A stretch of DNA of 64,000 bases, from assembly GCA_045657665.1 (NCBI GenBank), contig JAZOTN010000021.1, positions 1-64,000 on the forward strand, read 5' to 3'. The position numbers and the translations under genes are program-made. How positions within the stretch are numbered: the first letter of the stretch is position 1; every line of letters starts with the position of its first letter. Positions 26,198 through 33,968 of the stretch are shown one piece after another. The stretch is from RUG12461 sp045657665 (lineage in GTDB: Bacteria > Bacillota > Clostridia > Lachnospirales > Lachnospiraceae). The notes under the pieces were generated by a model. It saw nothing but the letters and a program-made list of their open reading frames with translations, was not told the DNA's origin and ran no database searches.

Positions 26198-27356
26198 CCT
26201 TTAGTCCCATCCTTTCCAGCACATTCTTCAGTGCCTTTTTATATCTGCCGTTTCCGGCAGCATCATAACCGGAAAAGCCCATCCGCTGTCCGAAGGTTAC
26301 GCCGTATACCATCAGCGGAAACAGCATCGCTCCCGGCAGCATCGCCGTGATATGCTCCGCATAGGAATCCGAGATGACACCTCTTCCAAGGTTACTGATC
26401 AGAACCGCATCCTGTCCGAGCAGCGGAACAATGCGCTTCATCCTCTCCTCATGGTTTTCCGCCATCAGGACATTTCGCCACTGATTGCACTGGTATGCGA
26501 TGGCATCCTTCGTATTCTGCTCCTTGCATTGGGAAGCGATCTCCGCCGCCATGGCCTTTGGATCAGAGGTCTCATCCGCGGAAAACACCACCCGCATATT
26601 GGCAAGACTTGCATTTTGAAAAGTATTCGGAATCTCCATGAGTATTCTGGCATTGATGGGAAGACGTGCTATGATCTTCGCTTTATTATCCGGATAGCAC
26701 TCGGAAAGCGCCTGTATACAGAGCGCCGTCAATACATTCTGAGCGGAACCGTTCAGTTCTTTGCAAAGCGCACGAAATTCGGCATAGGTCGACTGAAGCA
26801 GAAAAGAATCAGAAAAGTCCGGTGCCTTGGGACTTTTGATCGTGAAAAACGGTCCCTCCGGCATCGAAACAGGCTTATAGTCCGGTGAAACGGGAAGCTC
26901 CGTCTCAAGGAGATCCTTTGCATAATCCGGTGCCGAAGCGCCTTTGTAGACCCCTTCCTCAACGCCGAAATAATGGTCAAGCAATGTCCTCGCGAAGTAA
27001 TAGAACCCGCATCCATCTGTCAGCGCATGTGTCACCATGACGCCGATCATATTATCATGGTAATAAACCGCACAGGAATGTCCGTTGTTTTCCGGCGTAT
27101 TGAGCACCGTTGGCTCCTTCGTCTGCAGGGGAAGCGGCGCACTGTTTTCTTCCGCCGCAAGGAAGATCCCCTCCTCCGGTACCACGGAGCATCGCATGTA
27201 AGGGCAGTCGGAAAGGGCTTTTTCAAGAGCCGCAGAAAGCCTCTCTCCGTCCACCGGTTCATCCAGGAAAAACCTCGTAAACGGGTTCGTTGCCGCCAGA
27301 TGTCTGGTATCCTGACTCATTCCGAGAAGCGAGCCCGAATAAAGTCGTTGTTTCAT
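26160..27356 (-). CDS. Condensation/acyltransferase-like protein 1
   Basis: A 398-residue soluble protein resembling the CoA-dependent acyltransferase/NRPS condensation superfamily. The active-site motif HHxxxDG appears as GVMVTHALTDGCGFYYFAR, with His110 and Asp114-Gly115; only the first His is changed to Thr. The C-terminal half has the second lobe (AKIIARLPINARILMEIP). No carrier protein or adenylation domain is seen in the window, so it may use acyl-CoA or an ATP-grasp-activated substrate like alcohol acetyltransferase or PapA-type enzymes. It follows the related gene by 12 bp. Confidence 0.65.
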   Translation of the reverse strand: MKQRLYSGSLLGMSQDTRHLAATNPFTRFFLDEPVDGERLSAALEKALSDCPYMRCSVVPEEGIFLAAEENSAPLPLQTKEPTVLNTPENNGHSCAVYYHDNMIGVMVTHALTDGCGFYYFARTLLDHYFGVEEGVYKGASAPDYAKDLLETELPVSPDYKPVSMPEGPFFTIKSPKAPDFSDSFLLQSTYAEFRALCKELNGSAQNVLTALCIQALSECYPDNKAKIIARLPINARILMEIPNTFQNASLANMRVVFSADETSDPKAMAAEIASQCKEQNTKDAIAYQCNQWRNVLMAENHEERMKRIVPLLGQDAVLISNLGRGVISDSYAEHITAMLPGAMLFPLMVYGVTFGQRMGFSGYDAAGNGRYKKALKNVLERMGLKVEERDPATGKAI

Positions 27357-27368
27357 TATTATACTCTC

Positions 27369-28643
27369 CTATTCCTCCGGCAGTTCCACGCCGAAATTAT
27401 TCTGTTCCATGTTGCGCTCCGCGGAAAGCACCTCGATCCCTTCCGCAGCAAGTTCCTCCTCAAACGCACGGATGATCTTTGCGTCCTTGTATTTATGCGC
27501 GAGCTCCGGCACAAAGCGTCCGTTCTGGGCCGTGATCACGATACCGTTGGTGGCGTTGAAACCCTTTACCATGGTCTGCTCAATATACCGGTCCATTCCG
27601 GGGATCTCATATTGTCCGACATAGCTGACAAGCGTACTCGGCGTCATATCCGCGATCAGGGAATGCTCCAGATAATACTTCGCTTTTTCATTCAGAGTCG
27701 GACACTCTTCCATCCGGATCAGCGTCTCTCTTTCTTTCTTGAAAAGTTCATTTGTCGCGCCCGGATCACGCTGGCTTTTTAATTCCGCTCTTCCTTTTTT
27801 GCAAAGGGTCTCAATGTCCTGCCCTGCTTCTTCCTTTTTAATAATAAGGTGCATGAACTTCGTGATGAGCGACATGCTTTCGGCAAACCCGTACTGATCG
27901 CTGACATCACAGGTAATGCCGAGATCCGTATATTCCGGCACCTCCGGAATGCAGCGGAGCAGCGCTTTGAAATATAGAATCGCAAACCATACCGAAGGAG
28001 ATGCTCCGATCGCCTTCACACGTTCCATTACCTTCTCTTCATCCAGGAAGAGTGCTGTCACGTATGCTCCCTCCGGCTTATCCTCCTTAAGCATCTCTTC
28101 AACCTTGCTCTGCGGGATCGGCTTCACCTCCGGCGGAAAACCTTCCCACACAGGCGTAATGTCCGGGAGTGTAAGAAACGGCTGGATCAGTTCCTCTCCG
28201 GGCTCCGGCGGCTGATCCGGTCTGCGGATCCCTTCGATCATCGGATCCTTTCCGGTCAGCTCCCAAATATACTGGTACAGCACGGAAAATGTCCAGCGGA
28301 AAAGACCTCTCCCGCCGCCAAGATTGTGCAGGATCGTAAAGCAGATATCGTTTCCCTCATAATCCGCACAGATCAGATGGTAGTTCAGCTCTTTTGAGCC
28401 GAACGCGGGCATCGGCGTACGGGTTTTCAGCACCGGTACCGGAAGCTCGTTTTCTTCAAGCATAAAAGCGCCATTCCTCACCACGATCTTTTTTGCAAGG
28501 TAAGGATAGCGCTTCATGGTTTTCTGCATCGCATTGTTCAAAGCTTCAGGATTTACCGGATCCTTCATACGGAACCGGTAACGCATGGTCAAGGCTCCGA
28601 AAAACTTCATCAGATAGAGCAGTCTGGTATTATAATCAATCAT
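27369..28643 (-). CDS. Condensation/acyltransferase-like protein 2 (degenerate motif)
   Basis: A 424-residue protein of the same superfamily and first gene of the tight operon. The equivalent of HHxxxDG reads FTILHNLGGGRGLFRWTF: His106 is kept but the Asp is replaced by Gly. The C-terminal lobe includes STLVSYVGQYEIPGMD. Losing the structural Asp suggests altered or non-catalytic function; it may pair with protein 1 in the way ABC and ATP-grasp genes are paired here. The ribosome site GAGGAGG precedes the ATG, and a promoter lies 35-63 bp upstream. Confidence 0.6.
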   Translation of the reverse strand: MIDYNTRLLYLMKFFGALTMRYRFRMKDPVNPEALNNAMQKTMKRYPYLAKKIVVRNGAFMLEENELPVPVLKTRTPMPAFGSKELNYHLICADYEGNDICFTILHNLGGGRGLFRWTFSVLYQYIWELTGKDPMIEGIRRPDQPPEPGEELIQPFLTLPDITPVWEGFPPEVKPIPQSKVEEMLKEDKPEGAYVTALFLDEEKVMERVKAIGASPSVWFAILYFKALLRCIPEVPEYTDLGITCDVSDQYGFAESMSLITKFMHLIIKKEEAGQDIETLCKKGRAELKSQRDPGATNELFKKERETLIRMEECPTLNEKAKYYLEHSLIADMTPSTLVSYVGQYEIPGMDRYIEQTMVKGFNATNGIVITAQNGRFVPELAHKYKDAKIIRAFEEELAAEGIEVLSAERNMEQNNFGVELPEE

Positions 28644-28677
28644 GATCCGTTTCCTCCTCTGTTCAAAAATCTTTCTT

Positions 28678-28706
28678 ATTATACTATAATTTTTCTTTCC
28701 TGGGAA
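28678..28706 (-). promoter_or_regulatory. Probable promoter of the ten-gene operon
   Basis: On the minus strand a perfect -10 TATAAT (28678-28683) follows a -35-like TTCCCA (28701-28706) with a 17-bp spacer, upstream of the first condensation-like gene. A TAG precedes the -10. The -35 is weak (4 of 6). Confidence 0.55.
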
Positions 28707-28716
28707 TCATTTCCAT

Positions 28717-29034
28717 CTATACCTGCCACAAATGCTCCTCCCTAAGTCCCATCGAAAAAAGCTCCTCCATCTCCTCATCTTTTTCCGGCGATATCGGCAT
28801 TTCAAGAAGGCCTTTGATCAGATAGTTCTCCTCTTCGTTTTTCGGTTCGTAGGAAGCTGCGGCAAAAGAAAGCGCTTCCTTCAGCGGCTCCGGTTCTTTT
28901 GTTTCCGGAACAGACACTCCGGATAATTTGAAAAAAAGACCTGCTCCATAATAGAACTCGTAATTCCCCAAAAATCTTGATTTCTTAATTTTGCATTTAA
29001 TAATTACGCTCTGTCGCGCGATTGACGGTACCAT
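28717..29034 (-). CDS. Short hypothetical protein upstream of the operon
   Basis: A 105-residue frame on the same strand as the ten-gene operon, ending 73 bp before it. The N-terminus is basic (CKIKKSRF), the middle GNYEFYYGAGLFFKLSG looks structured, and the last 60 residues are strongly acidic. AAGGAG lies 13 bp before the ATG, which is long. I do not recognise it. It could be the leader gene of the operon or a remnant. Confidence 0.4.
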   Translation of the reverse strand: MVPSIARQSVIIKCKIKKSRFLGNYEFYYGAGLFFKLSGVSVPETKEPEPLKEALSFAAASYEPKNEEENYLIKGLLEMPISPEKDEEMEELFSMGLREEHLWQV

Positions 29035-29091
29035 AATAGATGACGTTCTCCTTTTTTATGTTTTTCATTCGGAACAAAAACAGCCTTATTC

Positions 29092-29120
29092 TTGTATTTT
29101 TTTCTCCGATACTATATAAT
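29092..29120 (+). promoter_or_regulatory. Sigma-A promoter of the ECF S-component gene
   Basis: -35 TTGTAT (29092-29097), 17-bp spacer, perfect -10 TATAAT (29115-29120). The start codon lies 150 bp downstream, leaving a long untranslated leader. Confidence 0.7.
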
Positions 29121-29127
29121 GAAGCAA

Positions 29128-29268
29128 CTTAAGTAGCATACCCCGATCATAGGACAAATCATACCGCTCGTGCCGGAGAACGCATACCGGAATGGATGCC
29201 ATCTCGGATGGTGCGTGAGGCCGGATCTGCCCCATATGTGACGGGATCAAAACGAAGGAGGAAACTGA
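29128..29268 (+). other. Long structured 5' leader of the S-component gene, no known riboswitch recognised
   Basis: About 140 nt with several GC-rich pairings: GCCGG with CCGG around 29174-29192, and CCATC-TCG-GATGG at about 29200-29212. I compared it by eye with FMN, TPP, THF, preQ1, cobalamin and lysine cores and saw none. Leaders of vitamin S-component genes are often riboswitches. Confidence 0.35.
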
Positions 29269-29270
29269 AT

Positions 29271-29876
29271 ATGAATGATAAAACGAAATCTGTCGCAGCT
29301 CCGAACATGAAGATCACGCAGATCATCGCATTTCTCGGTGTTCTCACAGCTGTCGTGATCGTTCTGCAGGCACTGGCATTAAACATACGCTTCGGTGTCT
29401 TTTCGATCACACTGGTGCTGGTTCCGATCATCGTCGGTGCCGCGACCTGCGGATGGAAGGCAGGAGCCTGGCTCGGACTCGTGTTCGGCGTTGTGGTTCT
29501 TCTTACCGGTGATGCCGCACCGTTCCTTGCGGTAAACGCTCCCGGAACCGTCATCGTCGTTCTTGCCAAAGGTATTTTTGCAGGACTTTTTGCCGGACTT
29601 GTTTATGCCGCTGTTGCAAAAAAGAATGCGCTGCTCGCAGCCATCCTTGCCGGGATCACCGCTCCGGTCGTAAACACCGGAATTTTCCTCATTGGCTGCC
29701 GTGTCTTTTTCTTCGACACCATCAGCGAGTGGGGGCAGCAAGCGGGCTTTGAGAACGCAGCTGCTTACATGTTCCTCGGCCTCGCCGGTGTGAACTTCAT
29801 CGTGGAGCTGATCATCAACCTGGCTCTTTCCGCTGCGGTTGTTCAGATCGTCCGCATCATCAACCGTTCCAAATAA
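29271..29876 (+). CDS. ECF transporter S component, substrate unassigned
   Basis: A 201-residue membrane protein with about six helices, start at the ATG behind GGAGGAAAC. It shows the alanine/glycine-rich S-component pattern: IIAFLGVLTAVVIVLQAL, AGAWLGLVFGVVVLLTGDA and NAPGTVIVVLAKGIFAGLFA. It would bind a vitamin or its precursor and couple to the common ECF module. The exact substrate cannot be read; pantothenate or another vitamin are options. A bidirectional terminator follows 20 bp after the stop. Confidence 0.8.
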   Translation: MNDKTKSVAAPNMKITQIIAFLGVLTAVVIVLQALALNIRFGVFSITLVLVPIIVGAATCGWKAGAWLGLVFGVVVLLTGDAAPFLAVNAPGTVIVVLAKGIFAGLFAGLVYAAVAKKNALLAAILAGITAPVVNTGIFLIGCRVFFFDTISEWGQQAGFENAAAYMFLGLAGVNFIVELIINLALSAAVVQIVRIINRSK

Positions 29877-29895
29877 GATTAAGAGAATGAAAAAG

Positions 29896-29923
29896 GGACT
29901 GCCGCTAATCTGTGCGGCAGTCC
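29896..29923. terminator. Bidirectional intrinsic terminator
   Basis: GGACTGCCGC (29896-29905) pairs perfectly with GCGGCAGTCC (29914-29923), with A-runs before and T-runs after. It serves both the S-component gene (+) and the butyrate operon (-). Confidence 0.9.
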
Positions 29924-29960
29924 TTTTCTTATACGTTCACTTCAATGTCAGTCGGAAAGA

Positions 29961-31007
29961 TTATGCCTTTGCCGCAACTGCCGCTTTGATCTGCTCGGTA
30001 AGCTGCGGAACGATCTTGTTGAGATCTCCGACAACCCCGTAATCCGCTACATCAAAGATCGGAGCATCCTCATCCTTGTTGATCGCGATGATGATGTCAC
30101 TTTCCTCCATACCTGCAACGTGCTGGATCGCTCCGGAGATACCGATCGCGAAATACACCTGCGGACGGACGGTCTTTCCGGTCTGGCCAACCTGAAGATC
30201 CTGCGGCTGCCAGCCGTTCTCAACGACTGCACGTGAGCAGGAAACAGTTCCGCCGATCGCTTCCGCAAGATCCTCGAGAATCTTGAAGTTCTCTTTGGAG
30301 CCAACGCCTCTTCCGCCGGAAACAAGGATCTTCGCATCCATAATGTTCTTTGTCGTCACAACGGATTTCACAATCTCCTGAATCTCTACGAAACGATTGT
30401 TTTTCTCGATCTTCGCATCAAAATCGATCACCTCAGCCTTGCGTCCTGCCTCTTTCGGAAGCTTCTGCATAACGCCGGGCCGGACGGTTGCCATCTGCGG
30501 ACGGTTATCCGGGCATGCGATCGTTGCGATCGTATTGCCACCGAATGCGGGGCGGGTCATGAGAAGCTGATTATGCTTCTGCTCAACGCCTTCCCTCGGC
30601 TCCAGCGGGAAATCGCCGATATCGAGCTGCGTGCAGTCTGCGGTAAGACCGGTTGCCACTCTCGCGGAAACGGTCGGGCCAAGATCACGTCCGATTGCCG
30701 TTGCACCCACCAGCATGATCTCCGGTTTGAATTCGTTGATTACTGCGGTCAGTGCCTGTGCATACGGCTCGGTCATATAGGTTTCCAGTGCCGGATCATC
30801 AACCACGATGACCTTATCCGCACCATACTCTCCAAGCTCATCCGCAAGTGCTTTTACATCATGCCCGAGAAGCACAGCCGTAACATCCGTACCGAGATCC
30901 TTTGCCAGATCCTTTCCTTTGCCGACCAGTTCGAAGGCAATACTGCTGAGTTTCTTATCTACCTGCTGCGCAAAGATATATACGCCCTTATATTCTTCTA
31001 AACCCAT
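29961..31007 (-). CDS. etfA: Electron transfer flavoprotein alpha subunit
   Basis: A 348-residue FAD-binding subunit of the bifurcating butyryl-CoA dehydrogenase/Etf complex. It shows the alpha-subunit C-terminal FAD region: ILVSGGRGVGSKENFKIL, GCSRAVVENGW-like SCSRAVVENGWQPQ, and IGISGAIQHVAGMEESD. The N-terminal AQQVDKKLSSIAFELVGKG is also typical. It is the last gene of thl-hbd-bcd-etfB-etfA, 15 bp after etfB. Confidence 0.95.
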   Translation of the reverse strand: MGLEEYKGVYIFAQQVDKKLSSIAFELVGKGKDLAKDLGTDVTAVLLGHDVKALADELGEYGADKVIVVDDPALETYMTEPYAQALTAVINEFKPEIMLVGATAIGRDLGPTVSARVATGLTADCTQLDIGDFPLEPREGVEQKHNQLLMTRPAFGGNTIATIACPDNRPQMATVRPGVMQKLPKEAGRKAEVIDFDAKIEKNNRFVEIQEIVKSVVTTKNIMDAKILVSGGRGVGSKENFKILEDLAEAIGGTVSCSRAVVENGWQPQDLQVGQTGKTVRPQVYFAIGISGAIQHVAGMEESDIIIAINKDEDAPIFDVADYGVVGDLNKIVPQLTEQIKAAVAAKA

Positions 31008-31022
31008 TTTTTCGCCCTCCTG

Positions 31023-31811
31023 TTAAATAATATGCTTCTCATTCAGTTTTCCGAAAATGTACGAAACTGCCTCATCCGGCGTATCCGGCGCAACTTTCTC
31101 ACCTGCACCCTTACGTACCTTGTCGGAAGCCTTTGCGATCTTGGTCGGGGATCCCGCAAGACCGATATTCGCATCATCCAGTTCCTTCAGATCCGGTCTG
31201 CCCCAGACGGTGACTTCTTTCTCGTCATAAGCATCAAAGATCCCACCCGGTGTCATATAACGCGGATCATTGAGCTCGGAAAGAGCCGTGATCAGGCAGG
31301 GCATCTTTACCTTCAGCATGTGATGGCGATCCTCATACTGACGCTTTACAATGACGGAATCTCCGTCCAGCTTGATCTCTGCCGCGTAAGAGATGACCGG
31401 AAGCTTTAAGTGCTCCGCAATCTGCGGTCCGACCTGAGCCGTATCACCGTCAATTGCCTGACGTCCGGTAATGACCAGATCATAATCGAGGTTCTTTAAT
31501 GCAGCCGCAATGGTGCTGGAGGTAGCCCAGGTATCCGCGCCGCCGAGTACACGGTCGGTAACAAGGATTGCCTTGTCAGCGCCCATAGCCATCGCCTCGC
31601 GAAGAACGTCGTCTGCTTTCGGAAGCCCCATCGTCAGAACAGTTACTTCTGCACCATATTGATCTTTTAAACGGAGAGCTGCTTCCAAACCCGCTTTGTC
31701 ATCCGGATTCATGATCGCAAGCATCGCCGCTCTGTTCAAAGTTCCGTCCGGATTGAACTGCACGCCGCCGGCGGTATCCGGAACCTGTTTGATACATACT
31801 ACGATTTTCAT
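31023..31811 (-). CDS. etfB: Electron transfer flavoprotein beta subunit
   Basis: A 262-residue subunit; start chosen at MKIVVCIKQVPDTAG because the ATG lies behind a GGAGT-type site and the family always begins there. The NAD/FAD-binding segments (KDQYGAEVTVLTMGLPKAD, ITGRQAIDGDTAQVGPQIAE) are clear. With EtfA and Bcd it couples crotonyl-CoA reduction to ferredoxin reduction. Confidence 0.95.
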   Translation of the reverse strand: MKIVVCIKQVPDTAGGVQFNPDGTLNRAAMLAIMNPDDKAGLEAALRLKDQYGAEVTVLTMGLPKADDVLREAMAMGADKAILVTDRVLGGADTWATSSTIAAALKNLDYDLVITGRQAIDGDTAQVGPQIAEHLKLPVISYAAEIKLDGDSVIVKRQYEDRHHMLKVKMPCLITALSELNDPRYMTPGGIFDAYDEKEVTVWGRPDLKELDDANIGLAGSPTKIAKASDKVRKGAGEKVAPDTPDEAVSYIFGKLNEKHII

Positions 31812-31855
31812 GTATTCTACTCCTTTTTTCATATTTTCATCAAGTTGCTTTCGGT

Positions 31856-33010
31856 CTACTTAAGCAGTGCTCCGGAAATGACCATTCTCTGTACTTCCGA
31901 CGTTCCTTCATAGATCTCCGTGATCTTCGCGTCACGCATCATACGCTCTACATCGTACTCACGAATGTATCCGTATCCGCCGAACAGCTGCACGACTTCC
32001 GTCGTTACCGCCATAGCGGTCTCTGCTGCAAAGAGCTTTGCTTTTGCTGCTTCCACGGAATAAACCTTCTGGGTCTCTTTTGCTTTCGCAGCCTTGTAAA
32101 CGAGAAGCTGCGCCGCCTCGATCCTTGTCGCCATATCCGCGATCTTGAACTGCGTATTCTGCTGCTGTGCGATGGAACGACCAAACTGCTTACGCTCTTT
32201 GGTGTATTCGATACAGCGGTCAAGAGCGCCCTCTGCGATACCAAGAGCCTGAGCAGCAATACCGATACGACCGCCATCCAAAGTATGCATAGCGATCGGG
32301 AAACCCTTTCCTTCCGGTCCGAGGAGTGCATCGCCCGGAATCTTGCAGTCCTCAAAGATCAGCTCATAAGTTGAGGATCCGCGGATACCCATCTTCTTCT
32401 CTTTTGTACCGAAGGAGAAGCCGGGAGTTCCTTTTTCCACGATAAACGCGGAGAATTTCTTTTTCTTGCGTCCCTTGGGGTCTACATCGACCTGGGTCAC
32501 AGCGATCACAATATATACATTTGCTTCTTTTCCGTTTGTAATGAAGCACTTGGACCCGTTCAGGATCCAGCTGTCGCCATCCTTGATCGCACGGGTCTGT
32601 GCACCCTGTGCATCAGTACCTGCGCCGGGCTCGGTCAATGCGAATGCACCAAGCCATTCACCGCTCGCAAGCTTCGGAACGTATTTCTGCTTCTGCTCTT
32701 CCGTTCCGTATGTCATGATCGGATCAATACAAAGAGAAGTATGAGCGGAAACAATAACGCCTGTCGTACCGCACACCTTACTGAGTTCCTCAACACACAT
32801 TACATAAGTCAGCGGATCACATCCCTGTCCGCCGTACTCCTTCGGCACCGGAATTCCGAGAAATCCGGCTTTCGCCATTTTTTCCACGGTCGCTCTCGGG
32901 AAAACCTCGGTCTCGTCCGTTTCCTGTGCAAGAGGCTTTGCTTCGTTTTCAGCGAATTCGCGGAACAGCGTCCTCGCCATTTCATGCTTCTTGTCTAAAG
33001 AAAAATCCAT
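31856..33010 (-). CDS. bcd: Butyryl-CoA dehydrogenase (short-chain acyl-CoA dehydrogenase)
   Basis: A 384-residue flavoprotein with all acyl-CoA dehydrogenase signatures: GAFALTEPGAGTDAQGAQT, ERKQFGRSIAQQQNTQFKI and the C-terminal GGYGYIREYDVERMMRDAKI followed by EIYEGTSEVQRM, where the Glu is the catalytic base. It reduces crotonyl-CoA to butyryl-CoA with Etf. It lies between hbd and etfB. Confidence 0.95.
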   Translation of the reverse strand: MDFSLDKKHEMARTLFREFAENEAKPLAQETDETEVFPRATVEKMAKAGFLGIPVPKEYGGQGCDPLTYVMCVEELSKVCGTTGVIVSAHTSLCIDPIMTYGTEEQKQKYVPKLASGEWLGAFALTEPGAGTDAQGAQTRAIKDGDSWILNGSKCFITNGKEANVYIVIAVTQVDVDPKGRKKKKFSAFIVEKGTPGFSFGTKEKKMGIRGSSTYELIFEDCKIPGDALLGPEGKGFPIAMHTLDGGRIGIAAQALGIAEGALDRCIEYTKERKQFGRSIAQQQNTQFKIADMATRIEAAQLLVYKAAKAKETQKVYSVEAAKAKLFAAETAMAVTTEVVQLFGGYGYIREYDVERMMRDAKITEIYEGTSEVQRMVISGALLK

Positions 33011-33085
33011 GATAACTTCCTCCGTTTCGTATTTTATACGAATCGGGACAAGCGAACATACTTGCCCCGATTGATATACCTAGAT

Positions 33086-33928
33086 TTATTTTGAATAGTC
33101 AAAGAATCCCTTGCCCGACTTGCATCCAAGGTTGCCGTCCGCAACCATCTTCTCAAGAAGCGGAGCCGGTTTATACTTCGGATCGTTGTTCGTGCCGGAA
33201 TAGATCACGTTCATGATCGCAAGGCAGATATCGAGTCCGATATAATCGCCGAGGTGAAGCGGTCCCATCGGATGGTTGCAGCCAAGCTGCATTGCGATAT
33301 CGATATCCTCTGCAGAAGCAGTTCCAGCGTCAAGGACATTAATCGCCTCGTTGATCATCGGGATCAGGATACGGTTCACTGCAAAGCCCGGCGCCTCATT
33401 GATACGAACCGGTGTCTTTCCGATATCTTCCGAAATCTTGACGATTTTCTCAAAGAGATCATCCGGAGTGTTCTCGCCCTTGATCACCTCAATCAGTTTC
33501 ATACGTGCTGCCGGATTGAAGAAGTGCATACCGATCAGCGGACGATCCAGATCCTTCCCAATCTCCGTGATCGAAAGCGATGATGTGTTCGAAGTGAAGA
33601 GGCAGTCTTTGGAAACGATGCCCTGAAGCTCTTTGAAGGTATCCTTCTTGACCTGAAGGTCTTCGAATGCTGCTTCCACGATCAGATCGCAGTCTGAGCA
33701 GATATCCTTGAGTCCTGTTTTGATGCGGGAAAGAATGGCATCCGCTGCCGACTGCTCCATCTTGCCCTTTTCAACCATCTTGTTTAAGCCTTTTTCGATC
33801 TTTGCCTTGCCGCCGGCTGCAAACTCCTCCTTGATGTCACAAAGACGAACTTCGAAACCGTCAACCTGTGCAAATGCCTGTGCAATACCGGAACCCATGG
33901 TTCCCGCGCCGATTACACCTACTACCAT
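33086..33928 (-). CDS. hbd: 3-hydroxybutyryl-CoA dehydrogenase
   Basis: A 280-residue NAD(P)-dependent enzyme. It begins with the Rossmann motif VGVIGAGTMGSGIAQAFA and has DRPLIGMHFFNPAARMKLIE, the signature around the catalytic His, and GFAVNRILIPMINEAI. It converts acetoacetyl-CoA to 3-hydroxybutyryl-CoA. It lies between thl (40 bp upstream) and bcd (75 bp downstream). Confidence 0.97.
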   Translation of the reverse strand: MVVGVIGAGTMGSGIAQAFAQVDGFEVRLCDIKEEFAAGGKAKIEKGLNKMVEKGKMEQSAADAILSRIKTGLKDICSDCDLIVEAAFEDLQVKKDTFKELQGIVSKDCLFTSNTSSLSITEIGKDLDRPLIGMHFFNPAARMKLIEVIKGENTPDDLFEKIVKISEDIGKTPVRINEAPGFAVNRILIPMINEAINVLDAGTASAEDIDIAMQLGCNHPMGPLHLGDYIGLDICLAIMNVIYSGTNNDPKYKPAPLLEKMVADGNLGCKSGKGFFDYSK

Positions 33929-33968
33929 ATATATTTTCCTCCTAATATTATTTTAAAAATTAATGATG

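Noticed and set aside
14409..28643. Classical NRPS or lanthipeptide cluster
   Set aside because: There is no adenylation domain, carrier protein, LanM/LanB-like enzyme or precursor peptide; the condensation-like proteins are stand-alone.
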